Origin: Amycolatopsis australiensis
GTDB taxonomy: Bacteria > Actinomycetota > Actinomycetes > Mycobacteriales > Pseudonocardiaceae
Length of the DNA: 64,000 nt
Direction of reading: 5' to 3'
NCBI RefSeq assembly: GCF_900119165.1
Contig: NZ_FPJG01000006.1
Coordinates: 744,001 to 808,000, forward strand
Shown here: positions 41,300-54,479 of the stretch, piece by piece
How positions within the stretch are numbered: the first letter of the stretch is position 1
Layout of the letters: every line of letters starts with the position of its first letter
The notes under the pieces: generated by a model
The model's input: only the letters and a program-made list of their open reading frames with translations
Told to the model about the DNA's origin: nothing
Database searches by the model: none
Program-made: the position numbers and the translations under genes

Positions 41300-42817
41300 T
41301 CAGTGGCCGACGGCGTGAGCGGGCACGAGGTAGAGGTTCTGCGTGCCCACCCACGGCGAGTCGATCCGCCAGGTGGCCAGCGCGGCCGGCGGGGGCGCCC
41401 GGCGGGTCGTCGCGAGGACCAGGTCCGGGCTCATCGGGGCGACGCTGTGGTCGAAGTTGTGGAAGTTCGCCTCCAGCAGCGCCCGGCCGAGGTCGCCGCT
41501 GCGGCGTTTGGTCTCGGTGATGGCGGGGTCGACGGCGCCGCGGTCGGAGAACTCGTCGACCAGCTCGCAGTCGCACGCGTACGCCAGCGCGCCGACTTCG
41601 CCCGCCGTCTCGACCGTGCGGCCGTGGGCGATCGACGCCAGCTGCGCGCCGATCTCGCGGTACTCGGTCGTCGACGCGTGGTTGCTGGTGATCGGCGCGA
41701 ACTGGCGTGGCAGGCCGGGCAGCGCGTAGACCGCGACGCTCGCCATGAGGACGACACCCGCGGCCGTGCCCGTGCCGCGCCGGAGGCGTTCCGGCACCGC
41801 GCACGCGCAGGCGGCGAGGAAGATCGTCGCGCCGATGATGCTGGGCGCGTAGTACCAGTGGTAAGGCGGGACGCCGAGCCGGCTGTAGGCCACGTAGTGC
41901 AGGGCACCGGCGATCGCGAGAGCCGCGAACGGCGTCAGGCGGCGGGCTGTCGCCGAGCCGCGGCGGTACTGGACGATCCAGGCCACCCCGGCCAGGCCGG
42001 CCACGGCCAGCGGGAGGAACGACAGCGCGGCCTCGGCCGGGAAGTTGCGCCAGTAGAGCAGCGGGCCGTTGGTGAAGCTGAACGGCCCCCACGACTGCTG
42101 GCTGATCTTGATGACCAGCGTGTCCGGCACGGCCGAGCCGAGGACGAGCCAGCTGAAGCCGAACCACGGCAGCGTCACGGCGAGCGCGGCGAACGCGGTC
42201 CGCCAGACGCCGGTCCAGAACTCGCGGCGGGCGGCGAACAGCACCGCCGCGATGAGCAGCAGGTCGATCCGGACGAGCGCGAGCAGCCCGATCACGACGC
42301 CGAGCCGGGCCGGCCTGCGTTCGCCGGCGTAGACCAGCGTCCAGACGACACCGGTGGCGCCGAGCGTCACCTCCAGCCCGACGGACGACAGCAGCAGCGG
42401 GTTGACCAGCAGCAGCGCGAAGGCGAGCGGCGCGAAGACCGGCGGCAGGCCGGTGCGCTCCCCCAGCCGGCGCAGGCCGAGGACGAGCAGCACCTGCGCG
42501 GCGACGAACACGACCCCGGCGGCGAAGACGGCGTCGCGGACGACGAACGTCACGGCGGCCAGCGCCAGGACGTTCAGCGGCGAGGTCGCGGTGTTGGCGG
42601 TGCCCTGTTCGATCAGGCCCCAGTGGGCGTGGAAGGCGAGGTTCTTCGCGTAGGACAGCGTGATGTAGGTGTCATCGATGAGATGGCGGCTGACCAGGGC
42701 GAAGACAAGGGCGGAGGCGGCCGCGGCCCCAGCGGGCAGGGCCCACGAGCGGGCGACGGGCACGGCCGCCGGCAGCGCACCGGCGGCCTTCGGAAGTTCT
42801 GCGGAGGCGCTTCGCAT
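41300..42817 (-). CDS. GT-C-type membrane glycosyltransferase, AftB-like superfamily
   Basis: 505 aa from the ATG at 42817 (TACGGT ends seven bases upstream). About ten membrane helices follow a short cytoplasmic N-terminus. The first external loop carries the GT-C acidic motif HLIDDTYITLSYAKNLA with TATSPLN after it, the pattern of polyprenyl-phosphate-sugar-dependent transferases such as AftB and ArnT relatives. The C-terminal 120 residues form an external domain (GEVGALAYACDCELVDEFSDRGAVDPAI). It lies in the DPA/galactan region, so an arabinosyl or other wall sugar transfer is plausible; the donor is not proven by sequence. Confidence 0.78.
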   Translation of the reverse strand: MRSASAELPKAAGALPAAVPVARSWALPAGAAAASALVFALVSRHLIDDTYITLSYAKNLAFHAHWGLIEQGTANTATSPLNVLALAAVTFVVRDAVFAAGVVFVAAQVLLVLGLRRLGERTGLPPVFAPLAFALLLVNPLLLSSVGLEVTLGATGVVWTLVYAGERRPARLGVVIGLLALVRIDLLLIAAVLFAARREFWTGVWRTAFAALAVTLPWFGFSWLVLGSAVPDTLVIKISQQSWGPFSFTNGPLLYWRNFPAEAALSFLPLAVAGLAGVAWIVQYRRGSATARRLTPFAALAIAGALHYVAYSRLGVPPYHWYYAPSIIGATIFLAACACAVPERLRRGTGTAAGVVLMASVAVYALPGLPRQFAPITSNHASTTEYREIGAQLASIAHGRTVETAGEVGALAYACDCELVDEFSDRGAVDPAITETKRRSGDLGRALLEANFHNFDHSVAPMSPDLVLATTRRAPPPAALATWRIDSPWVGTQNLYLVPAHAVGH

Positions 42818-42824
42818 CCCGGCC

Positions 42825-42830
42825 ACCGTA
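42825..42830 (-). promoter_or_regulatory. -10 element TACGGT before GT-C gene
   Basis: Minus-strand TACGGT ends seven bases before the ATG at 42817. Confidence 0.45.
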
Positions 42831-42888
42831 CTCCGCCCGTGATGCTTTCGTGATCTGAGCGGGGTAGGGGTGGCCCAGGCCACAGTGC

Positions 42889-43677
42889 TCAGATGCCGTC
42901 TCCGGAGCCCGGGTTGCCGGAATTGCCGCGGTTCCGGCCGGGGGCGCCGTGGTTGGGACCGTCGTACTGGCGGTGGACGCCCGGACGCCCGTCGCGCGGC
43001 CCGTGATGGCCGGCGGCGGCGATGCCACCGACGATGGCCCCGCCGACGAGCATCCCGAGGATCCCGGCGGCGACGAGCTGAGTGGCGCGGTGGCCGACGA
43101 AGCGCCGGAACCCGCCAGGCCGGGCGGCCTGGGTGGGCTGGGGAGCGCCCCAGGCACCGTAGGCCTGGGCGGGGCCGGGTTGGGACAGCTGCGGAGTGGG
43201 TGGGGCCTGCTGGCCGTGGAAGGCAGCCTGCTCGGCTGAAGACGCGCCGGTCCCCGGCCCGGCGGCGGCCTCGGCCCGGCCAGGCTCGCCCGGCGCACTG
43301 ACCGGGGATTGCGCGGCAGCCGCGGCCCCGGAGGCCGGCTGCCCCGGCCGGGGCGAAGGCTGCGCGACGGTGGCGGCGTCGGCGGAGCCAGACTGACCCG
43401 GCCCGGCGGCATCGGGCGCGGGCTGCCCCTGCCCGGGCAAGGGCTGCGCACCGGTGGGCTCGCCGGAGCCAGGTTGCCCCGTTCCGGCGGAATCGCCCGG
43501 TCCGGCAGTCCCGCCAAGTGGCTGCGTGCCCGCTGCATCCGCGGGCCGGCCAGGTGCGTTGGCCGTCTCAGCCGCGGGCCGGCCGCCTGCCTCGGCGGCG
43601 GGCCGGGCCGTGGGTTGCTCGACGGTCGGCTGGTCGGCGCCCTCCGGGGTGGGCTCCTCGCGCGGCTGGTCGTTCAT
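42889..43677 (-). CDS. Pro/Ala/Gly-rich single-pass membrane protein, unknown function
   Basis: 262 aa from the ATG at 43677 (GGGAG five bases upstream). Residues 1-200 are low-complexity (Gln-Pro, Gly-Gln, Ala-rich repeats) with few hydrophobic residues. A basic patch (GGFRRFVGHRATQ) leads into one membrane helix (about 208-230, LVAAGILGMLVGGAIVGGIAAAG). A short Gly/Asn/His-rich end lies outside. No family recognised; it may be a disordered cell-envelope tether. Located between DPPR synthase and the GT-C gene, same strand. Confidence 0.7.
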   Translation of the reverse strand: MNDQPREEPTPEGADQPTVEQPTARPAAEAGGRPAAETANAPGRPADAAGTQPLGGTAGPGDSAGTGQPGSGEPTGAQPLPGQGQPAPDAAGPGQSGSADAATVAQPSPRPGQPASGAAAAAQSPVSAPGEPGRAEAAAGPGTGASSAEQAAFHGQQAPPTPQLSQPGPAQAYGAWGAPQPTQAARPGGFRRFVGHRATQLVAAGILGMLVGGAIVGGIAAAGHHGPRDGRPGVHRQYDGPNHGAPGRNRGNSGNPGSGDGI

Positions 43678-43785
43678 GGTCGCTCCCGTGGTCACGGGGA
43701 CCGGCGTACTGCCCGCCCCCACCGCCTCAGGGTGCGCCGGTCAGCTGTGCGGAACCTGAATCCCAGCTGTCCGCCCGCCATGAGT

Positions 43786-44729
43786 TCACAGATAGAACGA
43801 CAGGAACAGCGTGACCACCCAGGTCGCGCCCAGCACCTGCAGCACGCGGTCCTTGAGCGCGATCTCCTCCGGCTCGCCCGCGTTGCCGCCGTCGACGTCG
43901 ACCGCGTAGCGCAGGACCGCCACCACGAACGGGACCATCGAGATGACCGCCCACACCGAGTTGTGCTCGCTCTGGCGGATCTCGAACGCCCACAGGCAGT
44001 ACGACATGATCAGGATCGCCGCCGACGTCGCCCAGACGAACCGCAGGTAGCTGGCCGAATACTTCTTCAGCGACGAGCGGATCTTCGCGCCCGTGCGCTC
44101 GAACAGCATGATCTCCGCGTAGCGCTTGCCCGCCACCATGAACAGCGAGCCGAACGCCGTGACCAGCAGGAACCACTGCGAAAGCGCGATGCCCGCCGCG
44201 ACGCCGCCGGCGATCGAGCGCATCAGGAAGCCCGAGCCGACGATCGCCAGGTCGACCACCGGCTGGTGCTTCAGGCCGAAGCAGTAGCCCAGCTGGACGG
44301 CCTCGTAGACCCCCAGCACGATGGCCAGGTGCCAGTTGGCGGTGAACGACACGCCGAGGCCGGCCAGGAAGAACACGACCGCGGCCCCGTACGCGACGGG
44401 GACCGGCACGATGCCGGCCGCGATCGGCCGGTTGCGCTTGGTCGGGTGGGCCCGGTCGGCCTCGACGTCGATGGCGTCGTTGATGAGGTAGACCGAGCTG
44501 GCGGTCAGCGAGAAGGCCACGAAGGCGATGATCGCGTCGATCAGGAGACCGGTGCGGTCGGTCGACTTCGAGAAGGCGAAGAACGGGGCCGCGAAGACCA
44601 GGACGTTCTTCACCCACTGCCGCGGCCGCGCCGTCTTGATGACGCCGCCGACCAGGCCGAACGGGCCGCGCGACGGCGTCTCCGGCGTCACGGCCGCTTC
44701 CTCGCTGGTGCGTTCCTCGGTCGTCTCGC

Positions 44730-44733
<4 letters not shown>
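43786..44733 (-). CDS. ubiA: decaprenyl-phosphate phosphoribosyltransferase (DPPR synthase, UbiA family)
   Basis: 315 aa with about nine helices. First acidic motif NDAIDVEAD (NDxxDxxxD), second around DLAIVGSGF, and the entry motif TARPRQWVKNVLVFAAP typical of Rv3806c. It transfers phosphoribose from PRPP to decaprenyl phosphate, giving DPPR, which is then dephosphorylated and epimerised by DprE1/DprE2. The start overlaps the PAP2 gene (4 bases), which in turn overlaps glf (8 bases): glf-PAP2-DPPR synthase is one operon. Confidence 0.94.
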
Positions 44734-48553
<3,820 letters not shown>

Positions 48554-48554
48554 C

Positions 48555-48594
48555 GCCCTCGTGGCCGCGGCGCCCCTACCGCGGCCACGAGGGC
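48555..48594 (+). terminator. hairpin terminator after DUF6541-like gene
   Basis: Perfect 16-bp stem (48555-48570 with 48579-48594) and 8-base loop, directly after the stop codon. Confidence 0.85.
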
Positions 48595-48689
48595 TCCCGC
48601 ACCCCCGGGGTGATCTCGGACGTCTGCAGAGAACGACGCCCGGCGGGCCGGATTCGGTTTCCCGCGTACCCGGATGTCACCCGTTCGGC

Positions 48690-49571
48690 CTAGCGCAGCT
48701 CCGGCAGGACGTCGCTCGCCACCTGCTCGAGGACGGCTTCGCGGCCTTCGTACGGCGACGACGACCGCGGCCAGTGCGAGATCACGTCGGTGAAGCCCAG
48801 CTCGCGCGCGCGACCGACGGCGTCACGGAACGCCTCCACGCTGCTCAGCGAGAACACCGGCGACGCGTCCAGGCTCAGGTGCCGCTGGATGCTCGCCCGT
48901 TCGCGGCCGGCCGCGTCGAGCCGCCGGTCGAACACCTCGACCAGCTCCGCGATGCCCCGCCACCACTCGTCTTCCGTCGCGCCGCCCTTGCCCGTCGTCA
49001 CCCAGCCCGCGCCGAACCGCGCCGCCAGCGTCATCGTGCGCGGCCCGTTGGCCGCGACCACGAACGGCAGCCGGGGGCGCTGGACCGGGCCGGGCAGGTT
49101 GCGGGCCTCGCGGGCCCGGTAGTACTCGCCGTCGAAGTCGAACTTGTCCGTCATGAGCAGCCCGTCGAGCGCCTCGACGAACTCGGCGAACCGGTCGGCG
49201 CGCTGCTTCGCCGTCAGCTCCGGCGCGCCGAGCACCGCGCCGTCGTAGTGCTGGTGGTCGACGCCCGCGCCGACGCCGAGCACGAGCCGTCCGTCGGAGA
49301 CGTCGTCGAGGGTGTTCAGCTCGCGCATGAACGGCACCGGGTGCCGGGCGACCGGGGACGCCACGAACGTGCCCAGCCGGATGCGGGACGTCACCATCGC
49401 CGCCGCGGTGAGGGTCGGGATCGCGGAGAACCACGGGCCGTCGACGAGGTTCCGCCAGCCCAGGTGGTCGTAGGTCCAGGCGTGGTCGAAGCCGTACTCC
49501 TCGGCGGCCCGCCACTTCGGCTCGGCGGCCCACCAACGATCTTCCGGAAGAATGACGATGCCTACTCGCAC
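48690..49571 (-). CDS. LLM-class F420-dependent oxidoreductase
   Basis: 293 aa TIM-barrel of the bacterial luciferase-like family: GIVILPEDRW, YGFDHAWTYDHLGWR, RLVLGVGAGVD and FVVAANGPRTMTLAARFGAGWVTTG. In actinobacteria such proteins mostly use F420, less often FMN; substrate unknown. GTG at 49571 follows TACGGT by eight bases. It diverges from the HAD phosphatase gene. Confidence 0.88.
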   Translation of the reverse strand: MRVGIVILPEDRWWAAEPKWRAAEEYGFDHAWTYDHLGWRNLVDGPWFSAIPTLTAAAMVTSRIRLGTFVASPVARHPVPFMRELNTLDDVSDGRLVLGVGAGVDHQHYDGAVLGAPELTAKQRADRFAEFVEALDGLLMTDKFDFDGEYYRAREARNLPGPVQRPRLPFVVAANGPRTMTLAARFGAGWVTTGKGGATEDEWWRGIAELVEVFDRRLDAAGRERASIQRHLSLDASPVFSLSSVEAFRDAVGRARELGFTDVISHWPRSSSPYEGREAVLEQVASDVLPELR

Positions 49572-49579
49572 ACTGCCGG

Positions 49580-49585
49580 ACCGTA
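49580..49585 (-). promoter_or_regulatory. -10 element TACGGT before LLM oxidoreductase gene
   Basis: Minus-strand TACGGT ends eight bases before the GTG at 49571. Confidence 0.45.
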
Positions 49586-49640
49586 CTGGCAACCACCGAC
49601 AGTCGCACGGACGGGGAACGCCTCCCCCGAACGTGTCAGG

Positions 49641-49646
49641 GACAAT
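49641..49646 (+). promoter_or_regulatory. -10 element GACAAT before HAD phosphatase gene
   Basis: GACAAT, six bases, then the GTG at 49653. Confidence 0.4.
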
Positions 49647-49652
49647 GGCGGG

Positions 49653-50465
49653 GTGGAGAGACCCCAGTTGATCGCGTCCGACGTCGACGGCACCCTGCTC
49701 GGCCCCTCCGAATCCCTCACCGGCCGCACCATCGCCACCGTCCGCCGGGCGATCGCGGCGGGGGTGCCGTTCGTGCTGGCCAGCGGGCGTCCGCCGCGCT
49801 GGATCGCACCGGTGGCCAAGCCGCTCGAGCTGACCGGGTTCGCGGTGTGCGCGAACGGTGCCGTCCTGTACGACTGCGGTCGCGAGGAGGTCGTCGCGGT
49901 GCACGGCCTGCTGCGGCCGGAGCTGCTCCACGACATCGCGCACGCGCTCGACAAGGCGCTTCCCGGCTGCCGGCTGGCGGCCGAGCGCGTCAGCACCGGC
50001 GCCGACCACGAGATGCGCAGCTTCGTGATCGAGCCGGACTACCACAACCCGTGGGGCGACGGCGAGGGCCGCGTCGGCCCGCGCGCCGAGGTGCTCGGCC
50101 ACCCCGCGATCAAACTGCTGGTCAGCCACCGCGGGATGTCGTCGGAGGAGATGTCCGACGCGGTGAACGCGCTGTTCGAGCACGAGGTCGACGTCACGTA
50201 CTCGTCGTCGGGCGGCCTGGTGGAGCTGTCCGCGCACGGGATCACGAAGGCGACCGGCCTCGCCGACGTCGCCGAGCGGCTGGACGTCGACGCCGAGCGG
50301 GTGATCGCCTTCGGCGACATGCCCAACGACGTCGAGATGCTGCGCTGGGCCGGCCACGGCGTCGCGATGGAGAACGGGCACCGGGCGGTGCTCGCGGTCG
50401 CCGACGAGGTCACCGGCCCGGCCGGCGACGACGGCGTCGCGCAGGTGCTCGAACGCTGGTTCTAG
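49653..50465 (+). CDS. Cof-type HAD phosphatase
   Basis: 270 aa. HAD motifs in order: I, SDVDGTLLGP; II, VLASGRPP; III Lys in GITKATGL; IV, AFGDMPNDVEML. A C2B cap between motifs II and III marks the Cof/YidA group, which dephosphorylates sugar phosphates and similar metabolites. The stop TAG shares its CTAG palindrome with the stop of the convergent acyltransferase, so the genes overlap by four bases. Confidence 0.9.
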   Translation: MERPQLIASDVDGTLLGPSESLTGRTIATVRRAIAAGVPFVLASGRPPRWIAPVAKPLELTGFAVCANGAVLYDCGREEVVAVHGLLRPELLHDIAHALDKALPGCRLAAERVSTGADHEMRSFVIEPDYHNPWGDGEGRVGPRAEVLGHPAIKLLVSHRGMSSEEMSDAVNALFEHEVDVTYSSSGGLVELSAHGITKATGLADVAERLDVDAERVIAFGDMPNDVEMLRWAGHGVAMENGHRAVLAVADEVTGPAGDDGVAQVLERWF

Positions 50466-51190
50466 CGGCGGTCGAGCTCCGCGGCTTCGGCCGGCGTCGG
50501 CGCCGTACCGCCCAGGTGCGCGGGCAGCCACCAGCGTTCCTCGTCGGACGCCGGCTGCTCGGGGTACTCGGCCTGGGCGCGGTCGAGCAGCGCGCTCATC
50601 CGGGCGCGCAGCTCCTTCGTGACGGCGTCCCAGTCGTCACCCTTGGCCGGGTGCATGGGCTCACCGATGAGGATCGAGATCGGCACGTGCCGCCGGGTCA
50701 GGTCCTTCGGGCGGCCTTTCGTCCAGAGCCGCTGAGTGCCCCACAGGGCCATCGGCACGACCGGCACGCCCGCCGCCGCGGCCATCCGGATCGCGCCGGA
50801 CTTGATGTCCTTGACGGTGAACGACTGGCTGATCGTGGCCTCCGGGAAGACACCGACGACCTCGCCGGCCCGCAGCTTCTCCACGGCGGCCCGGTAGGAC
50901 GCCAGCCCGGCGGCGCGGTCGACGGGGATGTGGTGCATGCCCCGCATCAGCGGCCCGGCGATCTTGTTCTCGAAGATCTCCTTCTTCGCCATGAACCGCG
51001 TCAGCCGCTTCGCCGGACGCGCGCCCAGGCCGCAGAAGATGAAGTCGAGGTAGCTCACGTGGTTGCAGGCGATGACGGCACCACCGCGGCGCGGGATGTG
51101 TTCCGCACCCTCGACCCGGATGCGGTTGTCCAGTACCCGGAACATGGTCCGGGCCGCCGCGATCACGGGCGGGTACACGAGGTCGGCCAT
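50462..51190 (-). CDS. PlsC-type lysophospholipid acyltransferase
   Basis: 242 aa. Acyltransferase motifs: NHVSYLDF (NHxxxxD), GMHHIPVDR near block II, FPEATISQSF (block III) and VPVVPMALWGTQ (block IV). No membrane-spanning signal is strong, so it is a membrane-associated 1-acylglycerol-3-phosphate acyltransferase-like enzyme; its exact acceptor is open. TAACCT ends six bases before the ATG. It follows the GT-C gene pair on the same strand, 69 bases downstream. Confidence 0.88.
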   Translation of the reverse strand: MADLVYPPVIAAARTMFRVLDNRIRVEGAEHIPRRGGAVIACNHVSYLDFIFCGLGARPAKRLTRFMAKKEIFENKIAGPLMRGMHHIPVDRAAGLASYRAAVEKLRAGEVVGVFPEATISQSFTVKDIKSGAIRMAAAAGVPVVPMALWGTQRLWTKGRPKDLTRRHVPISILIGEPMHPAKGDDWDAVTKELRARMSALLDRAQAEYPEQPASDEERWWLPAHLGGTAPTPAEAAELDRR

Positions 51191-51196
51191 CGGACC

Positions 51197-51202
51197 AGGT
51201 TA
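51197..51202 (-). promoter_or_regulatory. -10 element TAACCT before acyltransferase gene
   Basis: Minus-strand TAACCT ends six bases before the ATG at 51190. Confidence 0.45.
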
Positions 51203-51259
51203 CGGAACCGTAGGTTCGGGTGGGCGGTTCCGCGTCGAAGAACACAAACCGGGCGAAGC

Positions 51260-52696
51260 TCACGCCGGCTGAACGGCGTCCCGGTTCCGGAGCGGAAACG
51301 CCAGTACGACGGCCAGCAGGAGCGCGAACAGCGCGATCGACTGGTGCTTGACGCCCTCGATGCCGTCGCCGAGGGCGGCCGTGCCGAACTGCGTCACCGA
51401 AACCGTGAGCAGGAACGCCAGCACCACGCCCAGCGGACCGCGACGCTGGGTCCAGGCCCTGACCAGCACGAACAGCCAGATCGGCACCAGCGCGAACAGG
51501 CCCAGCGGGGCGAGCAGGCCGGTCAGCCACGACGCGACCGGCACCCGGTACTCCTGCGCGTGCGGGGCGAAGCCGGCGTCCTCGTCGAAGCTGCCGAGGT
51601 AGCCTGGGCGGGCGGTCAGCTGGTCGGTCGCCGCGCGGTTCAGCACCTCCAGCGTGCGGGCCGGGTGGTTCGCGAAGTACGCGATGACGTTCGCGCGGGC
51701 CATCCGGTCGCGGTAGCGCGGGTAGAGCGGGTCGATCCGGGCCGGGTGCGGGTGCCACCAGCCGTTGCCCGCGTACTGCGCGAACGACGGCGGCAGGCCC
51801 AGCTCGGCGAGGTCGGCCTGGGTGTCGTGGTGGCCGTCGACGATGTTCAGGAAGATCGAATTGACCATGTTGATCTCCCGCGAGTCGTCGCCCGGCAGCT
51901 CCGCGTACGTGCCGTCGGGAGCGAGAGCAGGTTCGACGCTCTGCTGCGCGTAGAGCGTGACGGCTCCGACGGCCCCGATGACCAGCACCGCCGCCGCCCA
52001 CCGGCGCAGTCCGCGCAGCGTGCCTGGCCGGGCGAGGAGCACCGCGACCGCGAGGATCGGGAGGACGATCAGCGTCTGGACCTTGGCGTTGGCCGCCAGG
52101 ACGCCGCCGGCGAACGTCACCGCCATGCCCGAGTAGCTCCAGCGGCCTTCGCGCGCGGTGAGCAGCAGCCCGCCGGTGACCAGCAGCAGGCCGAGGAACG
52201 CGGCCCCTTCGCCGAGGATCGCGGCGAAGTAGCCGAAGAACGCCGAGTCGGCGACGACCAGCAGCAGCCCGGCCGCGACGAAGAGCCGCGTCCGGCGCCG
52301 GTACGGCAGGCCCAGGACGATCGCGGTGACCGCCGCCGCGGCGATGACGCTGCTCAGCAGGCCGAGGATGACCAGGCTGAGGGTCCCGTGCAGGCCGATC
52401 AGCCCGCCGACGCGGACGGCCAGCTCGGCGAGCCAGCTCTGCGTGAGCAGGTACGTCGGCCGGCACGGCGGAACGCCCGGCGACGGCGTGTAGGCGAGGT
52501 GGACGAACGGCTCGGGCAAGCCCTTCCAGGTGATCCCGGCGCCGCAGAGCACGCGGCCGCCGTCGCCGTTGTTCGACATCGCGATCGGGCGCGGCACCAG
52601 GAACCGCGCCACGAACAGGGCGAGCGACGCGGCGAAGACCCCGATCCCGAGCCGGGCTTCGGTGCCCAGCTGCCGGTTCGGGGCCTCGAGCTTCAC
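51260..52696 (-). CDS. polytopic membrane protein, GT-C-like, coupled to AftB-like gene
   Basis: 478 aa from GTG 52696. About 11 membrane helices; the first external loop has MSNNGDGGRVLCGAGITWKG with an acidic residue where GT-C enzymes place their catalytic Asp, followed by YTPSPGVPPCRPTYLLTQSW. A large external loop (GTYAELPGDDSREINMVNSIF) lies in the middle. This suggests a polyprenyl-linked sugar transferase, but the donor is unknown. The start overlaps the stop of the upstream AftB-like gene (GTGA), yet a TACCCT -10 also sits seven bases upstream. Confidence 0.75.
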   Translation of the reverse strand: MKLEAPNRQLGTEARLGIGVFAASLALFVARFLVPRPIAMSNNGDGGRVLCGAGITWKGLPEPFVHLAYTPSPGVPPCRPTYLLTQSWLAELAVRVGGLIGLHGTLSLVILGLLSSVIAAAAVTAIVLGLPYRRRTRLFVAAGLLLVVADSAFFGYFAAILGEGAAFLGLLLVTGGLLLTAREGRWSYSGMAVTFAGGVLAANAKVQTLIVLPILAVAVLLARPGTLRGLRRWAAAVLVIGAVGAVTLYAQQSVEPALAPDGTYAELPGDDSREINMVNSIFLNIVDGHHDTQADLAELGLPPSFAQYAGNGWWHPHPARIDPLYPRYRDRMARANVIAYFANHPARTLEVLNRAATDQLTARPGYLGSFDEDAGFAPHAQEYRVPVASWLTGLLAPLGLFALVPIWLFVLVRAWTQRRGPLGVVLAFLLTVSVTQFGTAALGDGIEGVKHQSIALFALLLAVVLAFPLRNRDAVQPA

Positions 52697-54342
52697 GAAG
52701 GACAGGGTACGTAGCGGAAGTCCGGGCCCTTGTCGAGGTCGGTGACCACGGACTTCGCCTGTTCCGCGCGCGGGTACACCGACACCCAGTACGGCGTGCC
52801 GACGCGGCGGAACGTCGCAACCTCGTACTTGCCCGCGTAGACCGGGTCGATCGCGCAGCGCTGGCGGTCGGCGTACCCGCCGTCGGACGGCACGGCGACG
52901 GTCGGACGGCGGCCGTTGACGACGTAGTCGTAGTCCGTCGCGACGCCGCCGTCGTGCCGTCCTTCGCGGGCGATGTGGTCGTCCGTGCGGCCCAGGACGT
53001 CGACGATGAGCAGCTGGCCGCCGTGGGCGGCGAGCGCGCCGGGCGCGGCCGCGCTGACCACCGACCCGGGCGGCAGGTACCGGCCGAGCCAGCCGCCGAT
53101 CTCGGCCAGCTCGGTCCCGTGCGTGCGCCAGTCGCGGACGCGGTCGAGCATCTCCGGGCTGAACACCGAGACGAGCACCGCGATGCCGGCGAGCCCGCAG
53201 GCGGTCACCGGGACCAGCCGCGTCGCGGCGGGCCACGCCTTCGGCCGCGGTGACGGCTTCCCGGCCGCCTCGGCGGTGAGCACGCCGTACGTCGCGCAGG
53301 CCGCGACGGCGAGCAGCGGCGGCACCGGGGCCAGCAACCGCCATGCCGGGCCGGTGTCGCCGCCGATCAGCACCGCGGCCGCGGCGACGCCGACGGCCGT
53401 CGCGAACAGCAGCCAGATCAACGCGCGCGGCTCGGTGGCCGCGGTGCGGCGCAGCAGTAGCGCGATTACGGCGACCAAACCGAGCAGCAGGAAACCCTGG
53501 TGTGCCAAGGCGAAGCCGGACAGGTACGGCCAGCCGGTGGCCAGCTGCGAACCGGGTGCCCCACCGAGCTTCGCGGCCAGCGGCGCGGGGAGATAGTGCT
53601 GGTAGAACGTCATCCGCCAGGCCAGCCGGGGCACCAGGAAGACCAGCGCGCCCAGCAGGTAACCCGCCGGCGCCCACCAGCTGTGCTTCTTCCGGAGGGC
53701 GGCGCCGGCCAGCCACAACGCGCCCAGCGCGGCGACGACCAGGCCTTCCGGGCTGGTCATCACGGCGAACGCGACGAGCACCCCGGCGACCACCGGGCGG
53801 CGGGCCGCGAGCGCGTAACCGACGCCGAGGACGAGGAGCACGAACAGCGGCGTCTCGGAGCCCGACGGTCCGTAGACGGCGAGGCCGCCGGCGCTCGCGG
53901 TGAGCACCGCCGCGGCGACGCCGATGGCCGGCCGCGGTTCGGCGCCGGTTCCCGTGACGATGCGATTCACCAGAAAGGCGGAAAGGACCACGCAACCGAG
54001 CGCGGAAACGACGCTGAAGAAGACGGCCACCGTTTGCACGTCGGCGCCGAACGCGGCCCGCGGAAGCGCGATCAGCACCAGCCAGAGGAAGTTCGTGTAG
54101 CCCTCGACGCGTTCGCCGGGATTGAACACCGGACCGTTGCCGTCGGCGATGTTCTGCGCAAAGCGGAACGAAACGAACGCGTCCTCGGTGACGGCCGCGA
54201 ACAACAGCTGGTGCAGCAGCGAAAGGCCGAGCGTCAGGGCGAGCACGAAGCCGCGCCAGCCGCGGTCGGTGTCGAGGCGTGCCCAGGTCAGCACCACGAT
54301 CGCGGCGAGGACCAGCCACGCCACCACGACCGCGTAAACCAC
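52693..54342 (-). CDS. AftB-like GT-C membrane glycosyltransferase
   Basis: 549 aa from GTG 54342 (GAGGGGG four to five bases upstream). About ten helices; the first external loop reads TEDAFVSFRFAQNIADGNGPVFNPGERVEGYTNFLW. The acidic dyad and GERVEGYTNFLW motif are strongly like AftB (Rv3805c) and related DPA-dependent arabinosyltransferases. A soluble C-terminal domain (GRTDDHIAREGRHDG ... AGKYEVATFRRVGTPYWVSVYPR) follows. It may cap arabinan with beta-1,2-arabinofuranose, but AftB usually lies next to ubiA, so the assignment needs biochemical proof. Coupled to the next gene. Confidence 0.78.
   Translation of the reverse strand: MVYAVVVAWLVLAAIVVLTWARLDTDRGWRGFVLALTLGLSLLHQLLFAAVTEDAFVSFRFAQNIADGNGPVFNPGERVEGYTNFLWLVLIALPRAAFGADVQTVAVFFSVVSALGCVVLSAFLVNRIVTGTGAEPRPAIGVAAAVLTASAGGLAVYGPSGSETPLFVLLVLGVGYALAARRPVVAGVLVAFAVMTSPEGLVVAALGALWLAGAALRKKHSWWAPAGYLLGALVFLVPRLAWRMTFYQHYLPAPLAAKLGGAPGSQLATGWPYLSGFALAHQGFLLLGLVAVIALLLRRTAATEPRALIWLLFATAVGVAAAAVLIGGDTGPAWRLLAPVPPLLAVAACATYGVLTAEAAGKPSPRPKAWPAATRLVPVTACGLAGIAVLVSVFSPEMLDRVRDWRTHGTELAEIGGWLGRYLPPGSVVSAAAPGALAAHGGQLLIVDVLGRTDDHIAREGRHDGGVATDYDYVVNGRRPTVAVPSDGGYADRQRCAIDPVYAGKYEVATFRRVGTPYWVSVYPRAEQAKSVVTDLDKGPDFRYVPCPS
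52704..52709 (-). promoter_or_regulatory. -10 element TACCCT before GT-C-like gene
   Basis: Minus-strand TACCCT ends seven bases before the GTG at 52696, inside the end of the upstream gene. Confidence 0.4.
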
Positions 54343-54479
54343 CCGGCCCCCTCTGAAGATCGCCCCGCCGGCGCCAGTCAAGCAGGGAAACGCACCCGCC
54401 AATATAACCCGATTGGGTATGGCGAAGAGATATTCGCCGACCGTCCCGATCGGACTGCTCACCCCGGAGCACCCGGCCG

